In this document: piece after piece, positions 1 through 7,029 of the stretch
Numbering within the stretch: position 1 is the first letter of the stretch
Layout of the letters: each line of letters begins with the position of its first letter
From: Anaerolineales bacterium
GTDB lineage: Bacteria > Chloroflexota > Anaerolineae > Anaerolineales > E44-bin32
Length of the DNA stretch: 9,295 nt
Assembly (NCBI GenBank): GCA_030673085.1
Contig: DAOVFE010000046.1
Span: 1-9,295, forward strand
Direction of reading: 5' to 3'
Notes under the pieces: model-generated
The model's input: only the letters and a program-made list of their open reading frames with translations
Told to the model about the DNA's origin: nothing
Databases searched by the model: none
Program-made: the position numbers and the translations under genes

Positions 1-31
1 TGAGCGAAGCCAACGCTCCATAAGATATCCC

Positions 32-44
32 CGTGCATTGCACG
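32..44. repeat. Short perfect palindrome near the left edge
   Basis: The bases CGTGCA and TGCACG are exact reverse complements separated by one T. The left-edge stretch (1-126), downstream of the minus-strand lipoprotein gene, contains no complete gene. A second small inverted repeat lies beside it (GAGCG at 2-6, CGCTC at 14-18). No T-run follows either of them on either strand, so neither looks like an intrinsic terminator. A protein-binding site is possible, and so is chance. Confidence 0.2.
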
Positions 45-126
45 CTGTTGCTTGTTGTGGTGTTCTTGACATTGAAATCTAACTGCCTTTCATATAGGGG
101 TGTTCGGAGCATGTGATTCGGGGGGG

Positions 127-1641
127 TCATTCAGAATCGAAATGCTCTTGGATAAAGATAGGCGTGTCAGTAATAGCGATGGTCAGATCTCCATTAATGA
201 CCGGTATGATTGCTTGGCTCCCGAATAATTCACAGCTATAGACTGATTGCCACGGAACCCGAAATGTGAAATCAATTGGTGGTTCATCTTCGCCGCTGAA
301 TTGATCGCGTTTTTCCCATACTACATACAGTTTTCCATCATCGTAGCGGGTTACTTCAAAAAGATAGATATCCGGACTGTCCGTTTCAACTTTAACGACT
401 GACTCAGCGCTATCTAGGTAGCCAGCCATGATCTGATAATAATAAAATGTTGGATTTGGTGTGAATATGCCATCTGATTGCTCGGTCATCAATTGCATTT
501 TGCCGAATATGGGATGTCTGAAGTAGCATTCCGAGCCTATGCGGGGTTTACTAGCTTTTAAATTCCACCAATATAGTTTTTCCACGCCTTCGGAAAGAGA
601 GAGTATAGTTCTTTGCAACATCTGTCTGCCTTGGATGCGATTACGTTTTGCTTCTAATTCATCCCCAATATCGCCGTAGCCAAACATCCTAAATTGATCA
701 GGAAACCCCTCTAGATCCGTTGCCAGGATGCAAGGGTCTTTTCTAATTTTAGAAAAAAGAGAGCGGTAAGCGGCTTCATCAACGTAGATAAATTCATTTG
801 GAGAAGGTCCGCCATATTCGGTGACCACGATGGATTTAGAATTAAATTCGGGGTAGGAATCCAGCGCGTTTCGAAACCATCGTATCCTATCAGGAATATC
901 ATAAAGATCACCGTAAAGATGAATGTCGAACATATCGAAAGAATTTGGCGAATTGTCCTCCGCGAGATTGTTGAAAACATCAGTAAAAAAGGAAGTCGCG
1001 CATTCTTTTGCAATTCCTACTGTACCTCCCATAATGACAATGGCTTCGGGATCGGCGGCTTTTACCGCCTGATAGAATGTTCTTGTTAGCTCGGCGTACT
1101 CGTCAGCCGTCCCGGTCCAATGAATAGAGCAGTCTGGCTCCCATTCATTCTCAAAATATTTAATGTTTCCGTTTGCTCTTTGAACAACTTTATAGACAAA
1201 GTTATAGTATGGTCCGCCGATTGAAAGATTTTCTGGCACCGTTTTTTCGCGATCCCTTGTTCCCCATGGGCTATGTCTGGCTGTGATTCTTATCAATGCA
1301 TTCGTATTGTCTCTTAATTGACTGATAAAGCTGTCAATTAATGTGAAATCATAGTTGCCTGGAGTTGGCTCGATCTCTTCCCAATGGACGTTAATGCATG
1401 TTTGTCTGACGCCTAGCTCATAGATATAGTCAATATAGTCTTGATTACTGTAATAAGCCCCAAAGGCAACGCCTAAAACTGAGTGATCATTTTTGTTTAG
1501 AGGTTTCTCTTCCTTCCGGTTATCAATAAAAGTGGGTTCTGCGACTGGATTCTGGGTTGGAGTCGGTCCATCTTCTTGAATAATATTACATGCTGTAACT
1601 AGGAGTACAAGTATGGCTAGGAATGTATTAGACCGTTTCAT
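127..1641 (-). CDS. Lipoprotein with clan GH-A-like glycoside hydrolase domain
   Basis: Predicted exported lipoprotein of 504 residues that probably hydrolyses or binds a carbohydrate outside the membrane; the substrate is unknown. Residues 1-18 form a lipoprotein signal: KR, a hydrophobic stretch, then the lipobox LVTAC with Cys18. A Pro/Thr-rich linker follows to about residue 50. Residues 55-400 read as a (beta/alpha)8 barrel. ENEWEP (164-169) holds the likely acid/base Glu166 on strand 4, FDIHLYG (238-244) gives a strand 6 His, VVTEYGG (272-278) the likely nucleophile Glu275 on strand 7, and YWWN (357-360) the strand 8 aromatics. Residues 410-504 look like a small all-beta C-terminal domain, common in this clan. 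The ATG has a GGGAGA ribosome site 9 bases upstream (plus coordinates 1651-1656). The gene appears monocistronic and somewhat more AT-rich than its neighbours. The GH family number cannot be fixed by eye, and an inactive pseudo-enzyme is possible because the usual NEP motif is altered. Confidence 0.75.
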   Translation of the reverse strand: MKRSNTFLAILVLLVTACNIIQEDGPTPTQNPVAEPTFIDNRKEEKPLNKNDHSVLGVAFGAYYSNQDYIDYIYELGVRQTCINVHWEEIEPTPGNYDFTLIDSFISQLRDNTNALIRITARHSPWGTRDREKTVPENLSIGGPYYNFVYKVVQRANGNIKYFENEWEPDCSIHWTGTADEYAELTRTFYQAVKAADPEAIVIMGGTVGIAKECATSFFTDVFNNLAEDNSPNSFDMFDIHLYGDLYDIPDRIRWFRNALDSYPEFNSKSIVVTEYGGPSPNEFIYVDEAAYRSLFSKIRKDPCILATDLEGFPDQFRMFGYGDIGDELEAKRNRIQGRQMLQRTILSLSEGVEKLYWWNLKASKPRIGSECYFRHPIFGKMQLMTEQSDGIFTPNPTFYYYQIMAGYLDSAESVVKVETDSPDIYLFEVTRYDDGKLYVVWEKRDQFSGEDEPPIDFTFRVPWQSVYSCELFGSQAIIPVINGDLTIAITDTPIFIQEHFDSE

Positions 1642-2216
1642 AATAGGTTTTCTCCCACTAAGGCTTTTCAGCCAATAATCTTTTAATGGACTCAGACATG
1701 AAGAGTGAGGAGCTGATGTTGTTTTTTTTAGACCTTGGCATATGTATAGGCATGAATGGGATCACTACTTCAGGTTATAAGAAAGATATTACGCGCGAAT
1801 AATCGCTATGTAAAAACCTTTTTCAGGTAGGAAAAGCTTGCGGCTATGAAATAGTGCTTCTTATAGCGTCTATCATGAGGGCATGCATGGCTGAAGTTTA
1901 GCGATAGCCGCCAGCATGATCGGGAATCAAATAACAATTGGTTGCTCATCGAAGTCGTTACTCAGCAAGTTCAAATCGAAGTTGGATGATTGGATCCGTC
2001 TATGAAATTGATGGGATCATCATTTGATGGCGGTTTCATCGAGAGATATCCAGTGGCTCTTTCCTCAGGATGACTCGTCATTCTTAAATTCAGAATTGAA
2101 GCAGCAGGACTCTATTGGGCACAAGCATATAATGATTGGATAATGGACCGAATTGTATACGAATGATGGATTAATTATCTTAGGGGCCAGAAAACATCTT
2201 ATGATTATTTCGAAGA
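1642..2216. other. 575-base gap without a convincing gene; possible decayed coding remnant
   Basis: The gap separates two minus-strand genes. It holds the ribosome site and a small GAAA-loop hairpin (1662-1673) just upstream of the lipoprotein gene, a wide inverted repeat (1840-1911), and no recognisable intrinsic terminator for the NACHT gene. Several frames stay partly open. On the plus strand, the frame through 1867-2216 is interrupted only by TGA codons (1876, 1987, 2071, 2164) and gives protein-like text such as AAGLYWAQAYNDWIMD. On the minus strand a 47-codon frame runs 1949-1806 without a ribosome site. No family is recognised, so this is either a decayed gene or ordinary AT-rich spacer. 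Confidence 0.45.
1840..1911. repeat. 8-bp perfect inverted repeat enclosing a possible stem-loop region
   Basis: GCGGCTAT at 1840-1847 is the exact reverse complement of ATAGCCGC at 1904-1911. Inside lie a second possible pairing (CTTC 1857-1860 with GAAG 1893-1896) and a small hairpin (ATAG 1863-1866 with CTAT 1870-1873). Together they could fold as a nested structure of about 70 nucleotides, in DNA or RNA. There is no T-run, so a terminator is unlikely. The pairs are short and could be coincidental. Confidence 0.25.
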
Positions 2217-4625
2217 CTATGTCTTGGAACGAATAGCTGGCGTGAGAACAATGCCTTTAGATGCTAGTTTCCAGAGTGTTTCAAATGCAGTATCTCGCGT
2301 ATATGGGTCTGATGAGTTGAGCGCTTGGGATAGTTCGGGCATGAATTCCTCGTCGCCAAACCAAGCGACAGTTTCAAGCGCGGCAAGCTTCTCCTCTGAT
2401 GTTCCATCGTTAAAGCTGCGGCGAAGCGTCTCTCGGGCGCCGCGGCCAGGGGCCACGCCAAGTCCTTCACGTGCGGCAAACGCAATAAGCCAGGGAAGGT
2501 CAGCCAGGCTTTTAGCGAGAGGGGCAAAATCGAGTATTGGTTTCTGCATTTGTTCGAGAACTTCGAGGGCCGCATTGCGCACCAATAAGTGATCGTCGTT
2601 GAATTTGGCATTTTCCAATATTTCCAGGGCCCAAGGAGTATGGACTCTTGCCAGGCCAAATATAGCAGCTCTTCTTACCGATGGATTCTGAATGTCTAGT
2701 GCATCACGGAGCATCTGGTAACCTTCATCAGTATCACATGCTAAAGCCATTGCAGCCGCGAGTTGAAGCTCGTCATCTCCTTGGAGGAGAATACGACCCA
2801 GGCATTCAAATGATGTATCGGTGCCGATAACGGACAGCGCTATAGCGCATGCTTGTCTCACTAAAAGATTATGGTCTTTTTGGACAGTTGTAATAAGATC
2901 CGGTACCGAATCTGAATGGTGCAGCCCGCCCAGGCCAAATGCAGCCAGGATGCGGCCATAAGAGGAATCTTGTTTTAGCATACGTTTGAATAGAACAGCT
3001 GTACCGGGATTATTTGCATAAACCATTGCCTGGACCGCCCTTAGTCGCAGTCCAAAAGGATGGTTATCATTAACAATCGTACTTCCCAATGTGGAGAGCA
3101 CAGAGGAACGCCAGGATGCGTTTTTAGAGGACTCATGCAGCCATCGGGCGCAAGAAAGCTCATTAATATGTAGCGGCTCATCTACTTGCTCTAAACGGTG
3201 TTGGACAATTGGTGATATATCGCCAAGGGCTGCGAAATATCGAAGCGCTGTTTCTGCGATGGATGTTCCAGGCTCCAGCATCTCTTTTGAGAATGTGGAT
3301 TTTTCCATGAATTTTGCGGCCAGGAAAGACCCTATTGCTGGCTGACTAAAGGAAAGTCTTTCGCCTGAACGTGGACGGTAACGAAGAATGCCAGCTTTGG
3401 CAAGATCACCAAGCATTTCTTTATCAGGCGCTGATTCTTGGCAAGTGATACCTGTAGACTGGGAGAGCCAGGTAAACGCGATCAATTCGGCATCTCGACG
3501 TTCATCCGCTGCAAGCATTCGAGCAAGATAGGACTCAATGCTATTAATCACGCCAGGGCCACGTAAATCGCCTGCATAGGCTGACCATGTACGCAGTGTA
3601 AGCTCAAGAGAAGTGTATCCTTCAAGCGATTTATCAAGCCAGGCATTGATTAGAGTTGGATCGATGTCGCCTAGCCGACGAGATATACGAGGAGCGATCT
3701 TTTGCTGCCAGGCTATTCCCCAGTTGCGGAGGAAGGCCTGGCGATCGGCTTTGGTCCATGGGGCAAGCGGCACAGGAACTAATCCGAATGTTGTTAGGCC
3801 ATTATGTCCGCTTGGAGAGCCGGCTGCGATAATTTGGATGCCCGGGTAGGTTTTATGAAAGATTTGCAGCCATTCTGTAAGCGGCTGAATCGCGGCGGAA
3901 GGGATCTCATCAATGCCATCAAGGAGTAGCAAAACCTGGCCTTGAACAACATGTGCGCGTATATAGCTTTCAAGGCGATGAGCATTAGTGAGAGAAGATG
4001 TGCGCTGAATGGCATGCAGAACTGGTATAAAGGGATTCCGTTTAAGATCCTTGCCGGAGTCAAAATCGGCAGCGTGGATCAGCACAGGAAGCGGGACGGC
4101 ATGTTCTTTATCATCAGTGAACAATTTAATTAGATGAAAAATCAGATAACAGAGAGCGGTTGATTTCCCACTGCCTGGTTCGCCGGTAATAAGGAAGTTG
4201 ATATCGCGGCCGATAAGCGAGGTGATAGGGATCGCTGGAGCGTTATATATAGCAGCTAATGGATTCCAGCCGGGAATGATGGGAAAAACGGGCAGGGTAT
4301 TTAGGCGAGGTGATTCTTCTTGAGTCGGGTCAATTTGAGATGGGAGATATATCACTCGAGGCTCAATTAGGATTGTACTTAAATCTAGAAGAGGAGCTGC
4401 AACATGCGCCCTTTCGGCGTGCGCGATAAGATCGAGACGGTAGGGATCGGCAGCACTTGCGCTGAGTCGCTGGTTGATTCGGCTCATTTGAATCTGGATA
4501 AAGCGGGGAAGGGCTATCAGGGTTGGCTTAAGATTGCGAATCAGCCATGAGGTTGCCAGGCCAGCCAAGATGCCAAAAATAAATTCTGGCCAATCAAAAA
4601 GGAATCCAAAAATACTAAAGCGCAT
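2217..4625 (-). CDS. Membrane-anchored NACHT NTPase with C-terminal HEAT-like repeats
   Basis: Predicted STAND-class ATPase switch of 802 residues. A hydrophobic segment at about 13-30 suggests an N-terminal membrane anchor, followed by a variable linker to about 135. The NTPase domain spans about 138-300: Walker A GEPGSGKST (148-156) and Walker B LLLLDGIDE (232-240), whose D-G-x-D-E ending is the NACHT signature. The expected sensor position reads IIAAGSPSG (265-273), lacking the usual arginine. A helical arm or winged-helix region fills 300-520. From 524 to 791 nine units of 31-32 residues repeat (starts near 524, 555, 586, 618, 649, 680, 711, 742 and 774), each with the alternating Ala/Leu helices of HEAT repeats. 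Such repeats usually sense a ligand or partner. No nuclease, TIR, protease or other catalytic effector is seen. The gene starts 6 bases after the zinc-ribbon gene with only a weak AGG ribosome site, so translational coupling is likely. Its role could be signalling, regulation or phage defence; none is proven. Confidence 0.85.
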   Translation of the reverse strand: MRFSIFGFLFDWPEFIFGILAGLATSWLIRNLKPTLIALPRFIQIQMSRINQRLSASAADPYRLDLIAHAERAHVAAPLLDLSTILIEPRVIYLPSQIDPTQEESPRLNTLPVFPIIPGWNPLAAIYNAPAIPITSLIGRDINFLITGEPGSGKSTALCYLIFHLIKLFTDDKEHAVPLPVLIHAADFDSGKDLKRNPFIPVLHAIQRTSSLTNAHRLESYIRAHVVQGQVLLLLDGIDEIPSAAIQPLTEWLQIFHKTYPGIQIIAAGSPSGHNGLTTFGLVPVPLAPWTKADRQAFLRNWGIAWQQKIAPRISRRLGDIDPTLINAWLDKSLEGYTSLELTLRTWSAYAGDLRGPGVINSIESYLARMLAADERRDAELIAFTWLSQSTGITCQESAPDKEMLGDLAKAGILRYRPRSGERLSFSQPAIGSFLAAKFMEKSTFSKEMLEPGTSIAETALRYFAALGDISPIVQHRLEQVDEPLHINELSCARWLHESSKNASWRSSVLSTLGSTIVNDNHPFGLRLRAVQAMVYANNPGTAVLFKRMLKQDSSYGRILAAFGLGGLHHSDSVPDLITTVQKDHNLLVRQACAIALSVIGTDTSFECLGRILLQGDDELQLAAAMALACDTDEGYQMLRDALDIQNPSVRRAAIFGLARVHTPWALEILENAKFNDDHLLVRNAALEVLEQMQKPILDFAPLAKSLADLPWLIAFAAREGLGVAPGRGARETLRRSFNDGTSEEKLAALETVAWFGDEEFMPELSQALNSSDPYTRDTAFETLWKLASKGIVLTPAIRSKT

Positions 4626-4631
4626 TAGACG

Positions 4632-5333
4632 TCAACCTGCATAGAGAATACGGCCGCATTGGCCGCAGCGCACCAGCTCAGTTCCACTTCGAATTGCCTG
4701 TTGTACCGAATCGGCCTGCGCCAAGCCGCAAGCGCTGCAGCTTCCATCTTGAATCAAGCTGATAGCGATATTACCCACTCGTTGGCGCAGATTTTGGTAG
4801 AGATTCAGGTCATCAGGATTAATACTGACTAGTGCTGCTTCGCGTTCAGTTTCAAGGCGTTGAAGATCAACTTGAAGTGATTGTTGCTCAGCATTGAGGT
4901 TATTGTGTTTAGATGTTACTTGGGTTGTAACCCTATCGAGCTCCTTAGCGCTTGCCTGCTGCTGCAGTTCGGCTTCCTCTGAAGTTACCATAGCGTCAAG
5001 CAATCGATCTTCTAGAGTTGAGAGGTAGCGCTTCAATGATGCGGCTTCCTTCTGAAGATCTTGCAGCTCTTTAGGATTGTTTACAACGCCGCCATATAGA
5101 GTTCGCTCAGATTTCTCTATTTTATTTCTTTGGGTTTGGACAAGGCGTTCAGCGCTACGTACGTGCTTCTGGGAAGCCTGGTATTTTGCCTTGGCTTCGG
5201 CGAAAATTATCTTCGCGCGGGTTAGTATCTCAGTATCAGAAAGGATGGTCTCGATTTCTGATAGACGAGACTGATATTGACTGATCGTGAGATCAAGGTC
5301 TTGTAGGCGATAGAGATTAGATGCACGGCTCAT
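4632..5333 (-). CDS. Coiled-coil protein with C-terminal C4 zinc ribbon (DUF164/zf-RING_7 type)
   Basis: A 233-residue protein, matching the usual size of this family, whose biochemical role is poorly defined; nucleic-acid or tRNA binding has been proposed for relatives. Residues 1-75 and 88-170 are Glu/Gln/Lys/Arg-rich helices expected to form a long antiparallel coiled-coil hairpin. The tip carries the family hallmark LYGGVVNNPKEL (79-90). The C-terminal ribbon is CSAC (Cys199, Cys202) and CGQC (Cys223, Cys226), followed by GRILY, again typical of the family. The reading frame can be extended 12 residues upstream to a TTG at 5369. The ATG at 5333 is preferred because family members begin near this point, and because a promoter occupies the upstream codons and ends exactly 6 bases before the ATG. 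There is no ribosome site, which fits a leaderless message. It is the first gene of a unit with the NACHT-HEAT gene 6 bases downstream. Confidence 0.88.
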   Translation of the reverse strand: MSRASNLYRLQDLDLTISQYQSRLSEIETILSDTEILTRAKIIFAEAKAKYQASQKHVRSAERLVQTQRNKIEKSERTLYGGVVNNPKELQDLQKEAASLKRYLSTLEDRLLDAMVTSEEAELQQQASAKELDRVTTQVTSKHNNLNAEQQSLQVDLQRLETEREAALVSINPDDLNLYQNLRQRVGNIAISLIQDGSCSACGLAQADSVQQAIRSGTELVRCGQCGRILYAG

Positions 5334-5339
5334 GCAGGA

Positions 5340-5369
5340 ATTATAGAGTTGAATAGTATAAAAAGGCAA
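5340..5369 (-). promoter_or_regulatory. Predicted sigma-70-type promoter giving a leaderless transcript
   Basis: Read on the minus strand there is TTGCCT (5369-5364, 4 of 6 matches to the -35 consensus), an 18-base spacer, and a perfect TATAAT (5345-5340). Six bases (TCCTGC) separate the -10 box from the ATG at 5333, so the expected start of transcription falls on or next to the A of the ATG. The same 12 codons would otherwise be read as an N-terminal extension from a TTG. It should drive both the zinc-ribbon and the NACHT-HEAT genes. This is a sequence prediction only. Confidence 0.6.
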
Positions 5370-5392
5370 GATTTGAGGGGGTTCTGTCTTTT

Positions 5393-5414
5393 CCCATGTT
5401 CTTATGAATATGGG
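5393..5414. repeat. 9-bp hairpin/palindrome upstream of the zinc-ribbon promoter
   Basis: CCCATGTTC (5393-5401) pairs with GAATATGGG (5406-5414) with one G-U wobble around a TTAT loop. It lies 23 bases upstream of the predicted -35 box of the minus-strand unit. No T-run follows on either strand, so it is not a normal terminator. An operator for a dimeric regulator, or a structural element in a transcript crossing the region, is possible. Confidence 0.35.
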
Positions 5415-5708
5415 CTGGGAGCGAAGCTGCCATAAATATCTATAACGCTCTTTACAGGAAAAATATGTTTTTCAAAACCTTGTAAGATACAGTGGCGGGC
5501 AGGTTGAAAATTGCATAGAATTCAACCAGGGGAAAATAAATCATGGGACACGGATTGTGAGGGCATACGTCATAGGCTTGTCTTGGCCGTTGTACTTATC
5601 GCGACAAAAAAAGCGATTGCTCAGTCCGTTGAAATTCAGTATTTTTTGGGCGGCATATCTAGCAATACTTCTTGAATAATTTGCGGATTACCAATCACCA
5701 TATAAAAT

Positions 5709-5757
5709 TGAACTGAAAAATTGAAAAATCGGTAATAGTATTGAATGAACTGAAAAA
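5709..5757 (+). repeat. 12-base direct repeat pair
   Basis: TGAACTGAAAAA occurs at 5709-5720 and again at 5746-5757, a period of 37 bases, with further TTGAA-type words in between. The composition is A-rich, so chance is a real alternative. A pair of regulator sites for the MoxR gene, about 330 bases downstream, is conceivable but rather distant. Confidence 0.2.
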
Positions 5758-6071
5758 AGCTCAAATGAGGATAGAGCAGGAATTGGAGGAATATTCTAGA
5801 TATTTCTTTAGTTAGAAGATGTTTGATATCATAAGCGTTGAAAAAATTAACAGATAAGCAGCTGGAACCTGTAGTCGAGTGATCGCCGGTTCAGAAGAAC
5901 ACGCGGATTAGTAATCATAAAGAGTATATCAACAACATATAAAGTATGATTTTGGCTGTGAAGCTAAGGATGGAATAATGCAATTACTCAAATAGAAGAC
6001 GAACTGGAAGGAGAATGGAAGAGATCGGGTGAATGCTAGGTTTAATCCGATTTGTATTTTAGTTAGATATC

Positions 6072-6079
6072 AGGAGAGA
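6072..6079 (+). promoter_or_regulatory. Ribosome binding site of the MoxR gene
   Basis: AGGAGAGA lies just before the ATG at 6082, with 5 bases between AGGAG and the start. It is the strongest Shine-Dalgarno match in the window and fixes this start. It contrasts with the absence of any such site before the zinc-ribbon gene on the other side of the same intergenic region. Confidence 0.75.
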
Positions 6080-6081
6080 CT

Positions 6082-7029
6082 ATGCAGAAGGTTCGGGAAT
6101 TAGCGGAAATTATTATTCAAAATGTGGAAAAGGTCATTGTTGGTAAGACCGAATCGATCCGCTTAACGGTGATAGGGCTGCTCTGCCAAGGCCATATTCT
6201 AATTGAAGACGTACCCGGAACGGGTAAGACTGTCATGGCGAAGAGCCTATCGCGATCAATTGGATGCATATTCAATCGCATTCAGTTTACGCCAGATATG
6301 CTGCCGAGCGATGTGACCGGCGCTTCAATTTATAACCAGAAGACACGAGAATTTGAATATCGGCCTGGACCGATAATGGCAAACATCGTGCTTATCGATG
6401 AGATTAATCGCGCCACGCCAAAGACCCAAGCGGCATTATTGGAGGCAATGGAGGAACACCAAGTCACTGTTGATGGTATAACACACTCGACTCCGGCACC
6501 TTTCCTTGTTCTAGCAACCCAGAATCCGATTGAATATCAGGGTACATTTCCGTTGCCGGAAGCGCAGCTAGACCGGTTCTTATTACGAATAAGCATAGGT
6601 TATCCTTCGCCGGATAGTGAAATTGATATGATGAAACGCCAGCAGTTTATTCACCCGCTTGAGCAACTCGAGCAGGTGATTGGACTTGAGGATCTACTGG
6701 CAGCTCAGAGTGCCATCCGGAAGATTCGGATTTCAGACGATATTTGCCGCTATGTTGTCGAGATAATTAACGCTACCAGAAGGCATGGCGAGATTTATCT
6801 AGGGGCGAGCCCGCGTGGCAGCTTAGGCTTATTTAGGACGTCCCAGGCGCGAGCAATGATCTTAGGTCGTGATTATGTACTTCCGGATGATATCAAGGCC
6901 ATGGCCGTATCAGTATTGGCTCATCGTCTAATCGTGGGCTCTGCAGCGCGTATTGGACAAGTCGATGCTTGTGAAGTTGTGGAAGAAATCTTGAATGAGG
7001 TTCCCGTCCCTGGAGGCGAGGTGCATTAA
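6082..7029 (+). CDS. MoxR-family AAA+ ATPase
   Basis: A 315-residue cytoplasmic ATPase of normal family length. MoxR proteins are thought to act as chaperones that use ATP to mature or activate vWA-containing partners, often encoded next door. Visible motifs in order are Walker A VPGTGKT (44-50), Walker B NIVLIDEINR (101-110), sensor 1 LATQNP (144-149), the arginine-finger segment LPEAQLDRF (158-166) and sensor 2 GASPRG (241-246). The C-terminal helical lid domain is complete, ending with the typical VPVP motif. All catalytic residues appear intact. The stop codon overlaps the start of the DUF58 gene as TAATG, so the two are translationally coupled and the DUF58 protein is the probable client. 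No clear promoter was seen upstream. Confidence 0.95.
   Translation: MQKVRELAEIIIQNVEKVIVGKTESIRLTVIGLLCQGHILIEDVPGTGKTVMAKSLSRSIGCIFNRIQFTPDMLPSDVTGASIYNQKTREFEYRPGPIMANIVLIDEINRATPKTQAALLEAMEEHQVTVDGITHSTPAPFLVLATQNPIEYQGTFPLPEAQLDRFLLRISIGYPSPDSEIDMMKRQQFIHPLEQLEQVIGLEDLLAAQSAIRKIRISDDICRYVVEIINATRRHGEIYLGASPRGSLGLFRTSQARAMILGRDYVLPDDIKAMAVSVLAHRLIVGSAARIGQVDACEVVEEILNEVPVPGGEVH

Larger units (their letters stand above)
5370..6081. other. Divergent intergenic region, AT-rich, no convincing gene
   Basis: This stretch lies between the divergent zinc-ribbon and MoxR genes. It holds a hairpin (5393-5414), a 7-base inverted repeat (GGTTGAA 5502-5508 with TTCAACC 5521-5527), a 12-base direct repeat (5709-5757) and the MoxR ribosome site at its end. 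No tRNA, RNase P RNA or other known RNA motif was recognised, and no well-spaced -35/-10 pair for MoxR was found. From about 5700 to 6040 the plus strand is purine-rich and gives short Glu/Lys-rich peptides in different frames, each soon stopped, which may be remnants of a decayed gene. Confidence 0.5.

Noticed and set aside
119..130. Run of seven G next to the lipoprotein stop codon as a phase-variable tract
   Set aside because: The run lies immediately after the stop codon on the coding strand, so slippage would not change the protein.
1806..1949. 47-codon minus-strand open frame (begins MSNQLLFDS)
   Set aside because: No ribosome site, no recognisable family, and it overlaps the inverted repeat. 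Frames of this length are expected by chance.
2224..2592. Plus-strand open frame of 122 codons antisense to the NACHT-HEAT gene
   Set aside because: It starts with TTG, lies within the HEAT-repeat coding region on the other strand and has low-complexity Ser/Ala/Arg content: a shadow frame.
5334..5369. N-terminal extension of the zinc-ribbon protein from a TTG codon (12 extra residues)
   Set aside because: No ribosome site lies before the TTG. The extra codons coincide with a good -35/-10 promoter, and family members begin near the internal methionine.
5741..5815. 24-codon helical peptide frame starting with TTG
   Set aside because: No ribosome site, very short, and the composition is explained by A/G-rich DNA.
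5370..6081. Hidden structured RNA such as RNase P RNA or a tRNA in the long divergent gap
   Set aside because: The conserved RNase P core sequences and a tRNA T-arm motif were looked for by eye on the plus strand and not found.
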